Source: Bifidobacterium anseris
GTDB lineage: Bacteria; Actinomycetota; Actinomycetes; Actinomycetales; Bifidobacteriaceae
Direction: 5' to 3'
Assembly (NCBI RefSeq): GCF_002860345.1
Contig: NZ_NMYC01000005.1
Coordinates: 372,001-436,000, forward strand
DNA length: 64,000 bases
The notes under the pieces are model-generated. The model saw only the letters and a program-made list of their open reading frames with translations, was not told the origin of the DNA and made no database searches. This document shows positions 15,914-28,735 of the stretch, piece by piece (position 1 is the stretch's first letter; every line of letters begins with the position of its first letter). Position numbers and translations under genes: made by a program.

Positions 15914-18340
15914 ATGAGTACCGTGACCGTGGAGACACCGCTGGCGTCGTTGCTGACGAACAAGCGGCGCGTCAGTGCGCTCAAGGCACTCGGCGTCACG
16001 ATGGTCGGCGAGGCGCTCAGCTACTACCCGTTCCGCGTGACCGAGCCGGTGCCGGTGCGTGCGCTCAGCGACGTGCGCTTCGGCGAGAAGATGGCCTGCC
16101 CGGTCGTCATCCGCGGCGTACGCGTCGCGCCGATGAGCTCGCGCGGCTCCTACCGTCTCGAAGTGCTCGTCGACGACACCGATTTCGCCCGCGAACACGG
16201 CTTGGCGCCGGCCGTCGCGAACCTCGTCTTCTTCTCGCACCGCAAATCGTACGTCGACTGGATGGCGTCGCGACTCATCACCGGCATGCGCATCGTCATC
16301 GCCGGCGAACCGAGCGTGTTCAACGACCGTCTGCAGTTCACACATCCGGAGGTCCTGACCGTCGCACCCGACACGCCGACCCCCGCACCCGCGCAACTCG
16401 CCTTCGACGACGCGTCCTGCGCCCAAGCCACCCACGCGCGCAACACGCCCGCCCGCACACTCAAGTATGACGTCGATTCCGTCGCGCAGGGCCTCGCCCG
16501 TGTCTGCCGTCCGCGCCCGGTCTACCATGCGAATTCGCGTATTTCGAGCGAGCATATCCATGAAACGATTCTCGCGCTGCTGCGTATGCTCGCCGGCGAG
16601 GACCCGCAAACCGCTACCATCGCAACCGCGACCGCCGCCGACACCGCCGCCGACGAACCCGCGCATTCGCTGTGGGACGAGGGCGAGCGCACGCGCGCCG
16701 CACTCGAGGCGGCGATTCCGGACGTGCTGCCCGAGCAGGTGCGCGCCGAACTCCATCTGATGCATCGTGCGCAGGCCTTCTGCGCGATTCACGACCCGGA
16801 TGCCGTCGCCGACTTCCGCCATGCGATTCAGACGATGCGCTACGAGGAGGCCTTCGTCTGTCAGTGCGCGTTGCTGATGGCGCGTGACGCGGCGAGCGCG
16901 AGCGAAGCCTTCCGATGTGATGATGTCGCCTTGCGTGACGACTACATTGCCACGCTGCCGTTCCCATTGACGCACGGCCAGCGTCAGGTCATCGACGCGA
17001 TTGGCGCTGACATGCGCGCCGACCATCCGATGCAGCGGTTGCTGCAGGGTGAGGTCGGCTCCGGCAAGACCGTCGTCGCCGTCGCCGCGATGCTGCAGGC
17101 CGTCGGCTCCGGCCATCAGGCCGTGCTCGTCGCGCCGACGCAGGTGCTCGCCGAGCAGCATTACCAGTCGATCAGCGCATCCGTCGGCACGCTCGGCGAC
17201 GATGCGCCGGTGCTGCTGCTCACCGGCGGCATGAAGCTCGCCGCGCGCCGACGTGTCCTCGCGAAGGCGGCGAGCGGCGAACCGTGCATCGTTGTTGCGA
17301 CGCACGCCGCGTTCTCGAAGTCCTTCCAGGCGCCGAACCTTGCGCTCGCCGTCATCGACGAACAGCACCGTTTCGGCGTCGAGCAGCGTGAGACCTTGCG
17401 CGGCAAGTCGGAGCGCGATCCGCATCTGCTCGTCATGACAGCGACGCCGATTCCGCGCACGGCTGCGATGACGTGGTTCGGCGATCTCGACATCTCGTGG
17501 CTGACCGAACTGCCCGGCGGCCGCCGTCCGATCCGCACGTTCATCGTGCCGGAGGAGGACGGCAAGCTGATGTCCGACATGTTCTGGCATCTGCGTGCGC
17601 GCATCGACGCTGGCGAACGTGCGTATATCGTCTGCCCGCGCATCGACGTGCCCGAGGAAGACGGCACGGGCGCCGACGACGACATGCAGATCGTCGAACT
17701 CGGCGACGACCCCGACCATCCGCGTCCGCCGCTGCATTCGGTGACCGAGATCCGCGATCGATTGCAGTCGTTGCCGCAGTTCCGGGGCGTTGTGATCTGC
17801 ACGCTCACCGGGCGTGACGACGACGCGACGAAGCAGCGCGTCATGGAGGAGTTCGCGAGCGGTGAGACGCCGGTCATGGTCGCGACGACCGTCATCGAGG
17901 TCGGCGTCGATGTGCCGCAGGCGAGCTGCATCGTCATCTTCGACGCCGACCGTTACGGCCTGTCGCAGCTGCATCAGCTGCGTGGCCGCGTCGGCCGTGG
18001 CGGCACCGACGCATGGGCGTTCCTCGTGTCGCGCGCCGAGCCAGGCACGATCGCCGAGGAACGGCTGCAGGTCATCGCTAATTCGCTCGACGGCGCAGAC
18101 ATCGCCGCGAAGGATCTCGAATTGCGTGGCGCCGGCGACGTGCTCGGCGACGCGCAGTCGGGCGGCAAGTCGAGCCTTAGGCTGCTGCGCGTCGTCAAGG
18201 ACGCGCCGATGATCGCCGATGCGCGCGAACGTGCACAGATGTTGCTCGACGCCGATCCGACGCTTGGCGGACATGTGCAGCTCGCCGGTGCCGTCCTCGA
18301 TTTCACGCGCGGTAACGAGAAGTTCCTGACGAGCAACTGA
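15914..18340 (+). CDS. recG: ATP-dependent DNA helicase RecG
   Basis: The 808-residue superfamily 2 helicase branch-migrates and reverses stalled forks and Holliday junctions. The wedge domain is N-terminal. Then come Walker A GEVGSGKT (about residue 380), DEQH box (VIDEQHRFGVEQRE), motif III TATPIPRTAAMT, motif V ATTVIEVGVDVPQAS and motif VI QLRGRVGRGG, with the RecG-specific LELRGAGDVLGDAQSG. The frame is open far upstream, but the ATG at 15914 follows a GGGGGG stretch and starts the conserved sequence. An extra hydrophilic Ala/Thr-rich segment sits in the first half. It precedes the adhesin locus rather than rsmD directly. Confidence 0.95.
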   Translation: MSTVTVETPLASLLTNKRRVSALKALGVTMVGEALSYYPFRVTEPVPVRALSDVRFGEKMACPVVIRGVRVAPMSSRGSYRLEVLVDDTDFAREHGLAPAVANLVFFSHRKSYVDWMASRLITGMRIVIAGEPSVFNDRLQFTHPEVLTVAPDTPTPAPAQLAFDDASCAQATHARNTPARTLKYDVDSVAQGLARVCRPRPVYHANSRISSEHIHETILALLRMLAGEDPQTATIATATAADTAADEPAHSLWDEGERTRAALEAAIPDVLPEQVRAELHLMHRAQAFCAIHDPDAVADFRHAIQTMRYEEAFVCQCALLMARDAASASEAFRCDDVALRDDYIATLPFPLTHGQRQVIDAIGADMRADHPMQRLLQGEVGSGKTVVAVAAMLQAVGSGHQAVLVAPTQVLAEQHYQSISASVGTLGDDAPVLLLTGGMKLAARRRVLAKAASGEPCIVVATHAAFSKSFQAPNLALAVIDEQHRFGVEQRETLRGKSERDPHLLVMTATPIPRTAAMTWFGDLDISWLTELPGGRRPIRTFIVPEEDGKLMSDMFWHLRARIDAGERAYIVCPRIDVPEEDGTGADDDMQIVELGDDPDHPRPPLHSVTEIRDRLQSLPQFRGVVICTLTGRDDDATKQRVMEEFASGETPVMVATTVIEVGVDVPQASCIVIFDADRYGLSQLHQLRGRVGRGGTDAWAFLVSRAEPGTIAEERLQVIANSLDGADIAAKDLELRGAGDVLGDAQSGGKSSLRLLRVVKDAPMIADARERAQMLLDADPTLGGHVQLAGAVLDFTRGNEKFLTSN

Positions 18341-18790
18341 CGGCGGCGACACACCCGGATCCTGCATGGCGTCGCCGAATACTGAGCAGAGCCGCCGTTT
18401 TCGTGTTGATACCAGCGAATCCTTGCGGCGGCAGTGATTTGGCGGCTTTCTCTTGCATCCTCCGATTGTTGAGTCATATCGACTCAGCAATCGGAGGACA
18501 TAATGTCCACCGATTTAGACAAACCGCCCTATAGTGCCGATGTCTCCCTGTCGGTCTCGCTGATTTGGACATAGCGCAACGCCCATTGAGACAATGTCTC
18601 CCACAACGTGACACCCATTGATTCAGCTGTTAGCGTGTATGCTTAACGACTAACACCAAAGCGACGCGAGTGAAGTCGGGATTGCACTCGCGGACTTTGG
18701 ATCTCTGTTTTCCTGGGGGGTGCACATTCGCACTTCTGTCCACAGGGGAGATGTGCGAACGAGATAGGCAGTGGGATGGAAGAGCATACG
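18341..18790. promoter_or_regulatory. Palindrome-rich leader upstream of the adhesin gene
   Basis: These 450 bases contain no gene and look more A/T-rich than their surroundings. AGCCGCC (18390-18396) and GGCGGCT (18441-18447, then TTCTCTT) may form the recG terminator. An 18-bp inverted repeat follows (18458-18475/18481-18498). GGACATAATGTCC is at 18496-18508 and GAGACAATGTCTC at 18588-18600. GATTTRGACA appears twice (18512, 18562). TGTTAG/CTAACA (from 18628) flanks TATGCT, a possible -10. A run of six G is at 18715-18720. I read it as a regulated promoter region; the regulator is unknown. Confidence 0.6.
18458..18498. repeat. 18-bp inverted repeat
   Basis: The left arm 18458-18475 (TCCTCCGATTGTTGAGTC) and right arm 18481-18498 match at 17 of 18 positions, the exception being a T-G pair. 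The loop is ATATC. No T-run follows on either strand, so it is either a terminator without tail or a protein-binding site. Confidence 0.8.
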
Positions 18791-19792
18791 ATGCGCGCAA
18801 GGGTGCAGTGCCTCTTGGCAAAGGCGCGTACATATACGAAGCAAGCAATCGCGGCCGTGCTTGGCCTTGCGATGATCATGACGATGGGATTGGTGACGCG
18901 GCCGATCCAAGCAGAAGAAAGCGGCGACGAACGTGTTGCCGACCCGACGACCTTCACGCAGTGGGAGCAGGGTATCGGCAATCCGACCGACCCGCGCTCG
19001 ACTGGTCGCGTGTGGACCGACAAGTCGGTCTCGACGGGCGCCGTGACGCTCACAACCTATGACGGCAAGACCGTGCAGGTGACGCCGAAGCATGACGACG
19101 CATTCCTCGTCGGACTTTCGGCGATGTCGAGCGCACAGAGGATCACCGGCGTCGCGAACGTGACGAAGCCGCTCGACATCGTGCTCGTGCTCGACACCTC
19201 CGCCACGATGAACTATGACATGGATGACGACAGGCACGCCTACAACCCGGTGTACAACCTGGACACCTCCAAGACGTACTACGTGCAGAAGAGCAACCCG
19301 AAGGAATACTGGTCGGTCACCTACAAGGGTAGGAACTGGGTGAATTCGAAGGGAGAGGTGTATACGCCGAAAACGTCTGCATCGAGCCGTGGCACGCAGT
19401 TCTACACCTACGATTTCTCGGCCACGCGCATGGCGGCCATGCAGGCGGCCGCCGGCGGCTTCATCGATCAGCTGGCCGACGCCAACGAGAAGATTCAGGA
19501 CGTGAACAAGAAGAACCGTCTCGGCGTCGTCACGTTCGCCAGTACGGCTACGAAACGCAGTGGCCTCACCTATGACGAGCAGACGATGACCGCGGCGATA
19601 TCCGGTTTGCGATCAAACGGCTCCACCCACTCGGAGGCCGGATTGGAAGCCGCGAAGGAATTGTTGGAACAGAGCCAGCGTGCGGACGCCACCTCGATCG
19701 TCATCTTCTTCACCGACGGTGAGCCGTCGTCCGGCAGCGGTTTCGATGCCACTTTGGCGAATACCGCCGTGACGACGGCAACGGCAATCTGA
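18791..19792 (+). pseudogene. 5' fragment of a VWA-domain surface adhesin (broken gene)
   Basis: The 333-residue fragment starts with a long Gram-positive signal peptide (basic start, hydrophobic core AAVLGLAMIMTMGLV, cleavage near IQAEE). It goes on to a VWA domain: MIDAS motif 1 LVLDTSATMNYD (Thr in place of the usual last Ser) and the strand IVIFFTDGEPSSGSG. The domain then stops at 19792, before its last strands. The ATG at 18791 has GGAAGAG upstream; an ATG at 18776 is in frame. A pilus-tip-like adhesin would continue into the SpaA/FctA-type repeats that follow in another frame. The fragment alone lacks a sorting signal. Confidence 0.72.
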
Positions 19793-22173
19793 CGATCGCC
19801 AGCCGGCAGCTGACGAACACCTTCGATGACGACGGCGCGCACATCGACGGCGAACCGGTCGTCGAGGGCGGTGCCGTGTTCACGAACCGGTTCCTCGGCG
19901 AGGACGAGGCGACGGCCGACATCCACGGCATCAAGCATTACGTGGACGCCACCGGCACGAATCCGAACGACACGGTCGGCAAGTTCCAGGTGCGCGTCAC
20001 CGCCGATCCGGATAATCCTGAAGGCGGCCCGGTGCTGCCCGAAGACGGCGCGATCATCGACGTCGGTCTTGACGGCAGCTGGCGGCAGGTTCTCCAGTTC
20101 ACCGGCGACGCACTCGGTTACGACACGGAGTCGAAGCGGTTCACCTATCACGTGCGCGAAGTCGTACCCGAAGGCGTGACGGCCGCCAATCCGACGAAGG
20201 ACGGCATGACCTACGACCTCAACGACTACACGGTCGTCGTGACGGTGAGCCGCGATGCGGAAGGCGACCTCGTCACATCGGTCACCTACCCCGATGGCGG
20301 CACGCAGGTCGAATTGCACAACCGTTACGAGGCGACGCCGGCAGACGTCACGCTGAACGTGCACAAGAAGGTCTCCGGCGGCGACGCACCACAAGGCAAG
20401 TTCACCTTCGAGGCCGCACTTGACGGCGAAGCGGCGAATGTGACCGTGGACGGTGCCCCATGGACCGATCCGCAGACGGCCGTGACGCCGCAGATCAACG
20501 ATGGCGCCACCGGCAACGTGACGTTCCCGACGGTTACGTTCACGAAGCCGGGCACCTACACGTTCACGATCAAGGAGAAGTTGCCGGACACGGTGCTACC
20601 GGGCACGTTGCAGCCAACGGCCGAAGGGTGGACCTACGACATCCACGAGCACAAGGTGGCCGTCGTCGTCACGGACGATAACGGGCAGCTGCAGGCGACG
20701 TCGAGTTCCGATGAATCGACGGCGTCCTTCACGAACACCTATGCCGTCGAACCGCTCGACTACGGCGACGTCGGCGCGCTGCGCATCAGCAAGACGCTCA
20801 CCGGACGTGCGATGCGCGCCGGCGAGTTCGCGTTCCGCATCATGGCGCTCGATGGCGCCCCGTTGCCCGACGGTGACGGCGAGACGCGCAACCCCTACGC
20901 GGCCGCGGACGGACAGGCCATCGAATGGCCGGTCAACGGCACGTTGCTCGGCGGCCTGACATTCACCAAGGACGACATCGGCAAGACCTACTGCTATGAG
21001 ATCTCCGAAATCGTGCCGAAGCAGGCACTGTCTGGGCCGGACGGCAGACCCGTCTTCCAAGGCGTGACCTACGACACCGCCGTGCACACGGCGTGCATCG
21101 CCGTCAGCGACACCGGCAAAGGCACGCTCGAGGCGACGACGACCGTCGACGGCCACGCCACGACGGTGGCGGCGTTCGCCAACACCTATGCCGCCGAGCC
21201 GACCGAGGACACGCCGGAGTTCACCAAGACGATCAGCGGGCGTGACTGGAAGGAGGATGAATCCTTCACCTTCACGCTTGCACCCGATGAGGCCCACTCC
21301 ACCGTGGACCGCGCAACGCTCGAAGCGGCTATGCCCGGGAACGGGAATCCGGTGACGGTGACGGAAACCAACGCCAACGGCTTCGGGTTCGGCACGTTCA
21401 CGTTCGGCAAGTCGGGCACCTACGTCTATACGATCACCGAAACCAACGCCGGCAAGACGATAGACGGTCTGACCTACGCGTCACCGGCCACAGTGGTCTT
21501 CTCGGTCGCCGACAACGGCGCCGGCGCATATACGGTTGGCACGACCGTCACCGGCATCGACGACATGACCTTCGTCAACGTGTACGAACCGGCGCCGGTG
21601 CAGGTGCAGATGCCCGCCGAGCTGAGCAAGGAGCTGCGCGGCGTATCGTCCTGGGACGACGAGACGAGGTTCCGCTTCACATTGACGGACACGACGACGT
21701 ACGCGGAAGGTGAGCCGCAGCCTACGCTACCGCAGTGGAAGCCCGGTGAGGAAATCGATTCTGAGACAAATCCGCTCAGCTGCGATGTCGAGACGCGCGC
21801 ATGCACGGTGAGCGTCGGCAAACCGGATAGCGGCCTGATCGCGCCGATCGACTTCGGCACGTTCACGTTCGTGCGCGAGGGCGTCTACACCTACGACGTC
21901 ACCGAAATCGACGATTCGGCGACGCAAGGCGGCATCTACTACGACACGCACACAGCGAAGCTCACAATCACGGTGACCGACGACGGCAACGGCACATTGA
22001 CAGCGACGACGAGCGTCGACGATGGTGCCTTCATCAACACGGCCGGCGTCGAACTGCCATCGACCGGCGGCCGGCGCGAACAGGGCATGATCGCGCTTGC
22101 GCTCGCGATCGTGTTCCTCCTCGGCGCGGCCGGCTGCGTGCTGCGCATGAACCGCGTCACGATGGGCGGGTGA
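19771..22173 (+). pseudogene. 3' fragment: pilin-type repeat protein with LPSTG anchor (broken gene)
   Basis: About 800 residues are open in the frame after the break; the first ATG is at 19876. The first module is partial. About four FctA/Spy0128-like pilin modules follow, each with a KTxxGR/KKVSG start, a GTYTFTIKE-type strand and a FTNTY-type end (ends near 20340, 20745, 21190, 21585 and 22040). Such modules form internal isopeptide bonds in Gram-positive pilins. The C-terminus has the sortase motif LPSTG, a hydrophobic helix and an RMNR tail. No sortase gene is in the window. If translated alone it would have no signal peptide. Confidence 0.75.
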
Positions 22174-22191
22174 GGCGCTAGGCTCGAAGCC

Positions 22192-22803
22192 ATGCATGTC
22201 ATCACCGGTCGATTCAAAGGCGTGGCGCTCACCACGCCGCTGTCCGTGACGCGTCCGACAACGGACCGTACGAAGGAGGCGATGTTCTCGCGCTTGGAAT
22301 CGCGGGGATTGCTTGACGACGCGCGCGTGCTCGACCTGTTCGGCGGCACGGGTGCGCTCGGCGTCGAGGCGTTAAGTCGCGGCGCGCGCGAACTCGTCGT
22401 CGTCGAAGCGAACGCGCAGGCGGCGCGCCTGATCGCGCAGACGTTAACGACGCTGAAGCGCCACAGCGGTTGGGAGGACGGCATGGACGCGCATGTCGTG
22501 CGCGCGAAGGCGGAACGCTATGCGGCGAAGGCGAAGGTCGACGCACCCTTCGACCTCGTCCTCATCGACCCGCCGTACGCGTTCCCGACCGCCGACTGTG
22601 CGCGGCTGCTCGACGACCTCGTCGAGCGCGGACTCGTCGCCGATGACGGCGCAATCGTCCTCGAACGGTCGAAACGCACGAAGGCGCCCACGGCCCCTGC
22701 CGGATGGGTCGAGGACGACGTGCGCGACTACGGCGAGACGACCGTCTACACCTACCGTTCGGCCGCCTATGAGCGGCTCGTCGCCGAGCAGACGGCCGGC
22801 TGA
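22192..22803 (+). CDS. rsmD: 16S rRNA (guanine(966)-N(2))-methyltransferase RsmD
   Basis: In this 203-residue class I SAM methyltransferase the SAM loop is DLFGGTGALGVEALSRGA and the catalytic amino-methyltransferase motif is LIDPPYAF. RPTTDRTKEAMFSRL is the RsmD-specific RNA-binding start. It methylates G966 of 16S rRNA in the 30S subunit. There is no Shine-Dalgarno sequence; TAGGCT lies 7 nt before the ATG, suggesting a leaderless message. It overlaps nothing and converges with trmD, 6 nt apart. Confidence 0.93.
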   Translation: MHVITGRFKGVALTTPLSVTRPTTDRTKEAMFSRLESRGLLDDARVLDLFGGTGALGVEALSRGARELVVVEANAQAARLIAQTLTTLKRHSGWEDGMDAHVVRAKAERYAAKAKVDAPFDLVLIDPPYAFPTADCARLLDDLVERGLVADDGAIVLERSKRTKAPTAPAGWVEDDVRDYGETTVYTYRSAAYERLVAEQTAG

Positions 22804-22809
22804 AGCGCT

Positions 22810-23640
22810 TCAGCCAAGCTTGCGCGGATGCGCGCCGGAGACCTCCCAGCCCAGCGCGATCAACGTCTTGCGGTCGGCTTTGTCGAGTGCCGCGCAATCG
22901 AGATGCGCGATGAGGTCGGGGCGGAGTCGTGATGTTTTCTCGAGCGCCTCGTCGCGGCGGAAACGGTCGACCTTGCCGTGGTCGCCGGAGATGAGCACCG
23001 GCGGCACCGCCATGCCGCGCCACGTGGCCGGCTTCGTGTACTGGCTGTGCTCGAGCAGCGCGTTCGCGCCGGTGTACGATTCCTCGACGATTGACGCCGC
23101 GTTGCCCATGAAGCCGGGCAGCAGTCGCGTGATCGCCTCAAGCATGACCGAGACGGCGACCTCGCCGCCGTTGAGCACGTAATCGCCGATTGAATATTCG
23201 CGTACATCGACGCCGCGTGCACGGTAGTACTGCGGAATGCGCGCGTCGTAGCCCTCGTAGCGGCCGCAGCCGAAGACGAGATGTCCGGCATGGGACAGCT
23301 CGGTCGCGTCCTGCTGTGTGAACAGCGGCGCCGACGGATTCGGGAAGATCAGCACGGGCGCATCAGGGGCGGTGGTCGTATCGGCGTCCGTGTTCGCGGG
23401 CGCGTCGGCGGGGATGCCGAGCAGCTCGTCGAGGCATTCGGCCCACACTTCGGGCTTCATCACCATGCCGGCGCCGCCGCCGACTGGCGTATCGTCGACC
23501 GACTGGTGCACGTCATGCGTCCAGTCGCGCAGATTGTGCGCGCGGACCGTGACGAGCCCGCGTTCCATCGCCTTGCCGAAGAGGCTGAGGTTGAGCACGT
23601 CGAAATACTCCGGGAACACGGAGACGATATCGATGTCCAT
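22810..23640 (-). CDS. trmD: tRNA (guanosine(37)-N1)-methyltransferase TrmD
   Basis: The 276-residue SPOUT methyltransferase has the start MDIDIVSVFPEYFD, GGGAGMVMKPE, the knot motif FGCGRYEGYDARIPQYY and YSIGDYVLNGGEVA. It makes m1G37 in tRNAs to prevent +1 frameshifting. A variable insert (GIPADAPANTDADTTTAPDA) lies in the middle. AAGGAG precedes the ATG at 23640. It follows rimM on the strand but a 14-bp hairpin separates them. Confidence 0.95.
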   Translation of the reverse strand: MDIDIVSVFPEYFDVLNLSLFGKAMERGLVTVRAHNLRDWTHDVHQSVDDTPVGGGAGMVMKPEVWAECLDELLGIPADAPANTDADTTTAPDAPVLIFPNPSAPLFTQQDATELSHAGHLVFGCGRYEGYDARIPQYYRARGVDVREYSIGDYVLNGGEVAVSVMLEAITRLLPGFMGNAASIVEESYTGANALLEHSQYTKPATWRGMAVPPVLISGDHGKVDRFRRDEALEKTSRLRPDLIAHLDCAALDKADRKTLIALGWEVSGAHPRKLG

Positions 23641-23718
23641 AGGACTCCTTGCAGTGTGAGTGAGCAGTGTGTGCAGTGGGAACGGTGAACGGTGGTGGGT
23701 GAACGGCTGCCCGAATCG

Positions 23719-23752
23719 AATGCCTCGGCCGCATGGGCGCGGCCGAGGCATT
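23719..23752 (-). terminator. Hairpin between rimM and trmD
   Basis: A perfect 14-bp stem AATGCCTCGGCCGC (23719-23732) pairs with 23739-23752 around a 6-nt loop. It lies 37 nt after the rimM stop, so the rpsP-khpA-rimM operon probably ends here, at least in part. Confidence 0.75.
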
Positions 23753-23789
23753 CACAAGACACGGATCGACGAGCGGAATCATCGGATCG

Positions 23790-24338
23790 TCAGATGCCGG
23801 GGATCAGGCCTCCGGGGGGATCGATCGTCAGATATCCCTCGTCGAGATCCACGTCGGGCACGAGCTCGATGACGAAAGGCACAAGCGCTGTCGACTCATC
23901 GCCGACCGGCTCGGCCAGACGGATCTTGAGCAGCCATTGCGCGCCCTCGATCATGTCGACGACCTTGCCGATGACCCGGCCGTCGGACGCGAGCCGTGCC
24001 TCGAGGCCGACGATGTCTTTCGGATAGAACTCGTCCTCCTCGAGCTCCCACGGCTCGCCGTAGAGGATCGTGCCGTTGAGCACCTCGGCCGCGTTGCGGT
24101 CGTCGACGCCTTCGAACTTGATATACCAGCGGTGCTTGAACGTGCGGGCGCCTTCGACGATGTACTCGTCCTCGGCGTCCTTCGTATACAGCGGCGAACC
24201 GGGGGCGAAACGCTCCTCGGGCTCGTCGGTGAACAGCTGCACGCTCACTTCGCCCTTGAGTCCCTGCGCGCGTCCGATACGACAGACCCTCAGCAGCTCG
24301 GGCTGTTGAGGGTCCATCGGTGAAGATTCATGATTCAC
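23790..24338 (-). CDS. rimM: Ribosome maturation factor RimM
   Basis: The 182-residue protein has the RimM N-domain RIGRAQGLKGEVSVQLFTDEPEERFAPG and C-terminal PRC-barrel features (LYGEPWELEEDEFYPKDIVGLEA, VPFVIELVPDVDLDEGYLTIDPPGGL). It binds S19 and assists 30S head maturation. The start is probably GTG at 24338, overlapping the khpA stop by 4 nt (translational coupling); ATG at 24317 is the alternative. It is third in the rpsP operon. Confidence 0.93.
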   Translation of the reverse strand: MNHESSPMDPQQPELLRVCRIGRAQGLKGEVSVQLFTDEPEERFAPGSPLYTKDAEDEYIVEGARTFKHRWYIKFEGVDDRNAAEVLNGTILYGEPWELEEDEFYPKDIVGLEARLASDGRVIGKVVDMIEGAQWLLKIRLAEPVGDESTALVPFVIELVPDVDLDEGYLTIDPPGGLIPGI

Positions 24339-24568
24339 TTGCGCACATCCATGATGTCCACGCGCACCTTGTGGTCGGCCATCGCCTGCACCACGGTGCG
24401 AATCGCGTTGGCGGTGCGGCCGTTGCGGCCGATCACACGCCCGATGTCCTCAGGATTGACGCGTACGCGAATCAGCTCACCACGCGCGTTCTCATGGGAC
24501 TTGACCGAAACGTCGTCAGGGAAATCGACGATGTTCTTAATCAGATGTTCCACGACTTGAGCAAGCAT
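24335..24568 (-). CDS. khpA: KH-domain RNA-binding protein KhpA
   Basis: This 77-residue protein is a single KH domain with the RNA-clasping loop GRNG (IGRVIGRNGRTANAIRTVV). KhpA binds RNA with KhpB in Gram-positive bacteria and affects division and translation. It lies between rpsP and rimM, the usual order, 2 nt after rpsP and overlapping rimM. Confidence 0.93.
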   Translation of the reverse strand: MLAQVVEHLIKNIVDFPDDVSVKSHENARGELIRVRVNPEDIGRVIGRNGRTANAIRTVVQAMADHKVRVDIMDVRK

Positions 24569-24570
24569 GA

Positions 24571-25050
24571 TCAGACGGCTTCCGGAGCGGACTCTTCAGG
24601 ATCGGCGAACTCGACCTTCTCGTCGGCCTTCTGCTCGGCGGCGGCGTCCGGGTCGGTCGCGGCCTCGTTGGCCTTGATCTCGGCCTCGGCCTTCGCGGCC
24701 TTGAGCTTCTGCGCCTTCGTATCGGCCTCTTCGATGAGCGTGGCCGCATCCGGCTTCGCGGCGACGGTCTTCAGCGTGCCCTCGGTGCCCTTGAGGCCCT
24801 TGAACTTCTGCCAATCACCGGTGATCTTGAGCAGGTTGCGCACCTGATCGGTCGGCTGCGCGCCGACACCGAGCCAGTACTGCGCGCGATCGGAATCGAT
24901 CTCGATCGTCGAAGGCTGCGTGTTCGGGTTGTACAGACCGATCTCCTCGATGGCCTGGCCGTCACGCTTGTTGCGCGAGTCCATGACGACGACGCGGTAG
25001 ACGGCATAGAACTTCTTGCCCATGCGCTTGAGACGAATCTTGGTTGCCAA
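24571..25050 (-). CDS. rpsP: 30S ribosomal protein S16
   Basis: The 159-residue S16 core begins [25 protein letters not shown] and includes [10 protein letters not shown] and [14 protein letters not shown] Lys/Ala/Glu-rich C-terminal extension of about 75 residues follows ([20 protein letters not shown] onward), as in other actinobacteria. The start is TTG at 25050 with AAGGAG seven nt upstream; no ATG fits. It heads the rpsP-khpA-rimM operon. Confidence 0.95.
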   Translation of the reverse strand: MATKIRLKRMGKKFYAVYRVVVMDSRNKRDGQAIEEIGLYNPNTQPSTIEIDSDRAQYWLGVGAQPTDQVRNLLKITGDWQKFKGLKGTEGTLKTVAAKPDAATLIEEADTKAQKLKAAKAEAEIKANEAATDPDAAAEQKADEKVEFADPEESAPEAV

Positions 25051-28729
<3,679 letters not shown>

Positions 28730-28735
28730 GCGGCG

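Noticed and set aside
15572-18490. Long - strand open frame opposite recG
   Set aside because: recG has all helicase motifs on the + strand; the opposite frame has no recognisable domain and runs through non-coding flanks.
18715-18720. Run of six G residues upstream of the adhesin gene as a phase-variation tract
   Set aside because: Poly-G switching is known for bifidobacterial pili, but six bases is short, the run is outside the coding sequence, and the actual frame break at about 19780 is not at a homopolymer.
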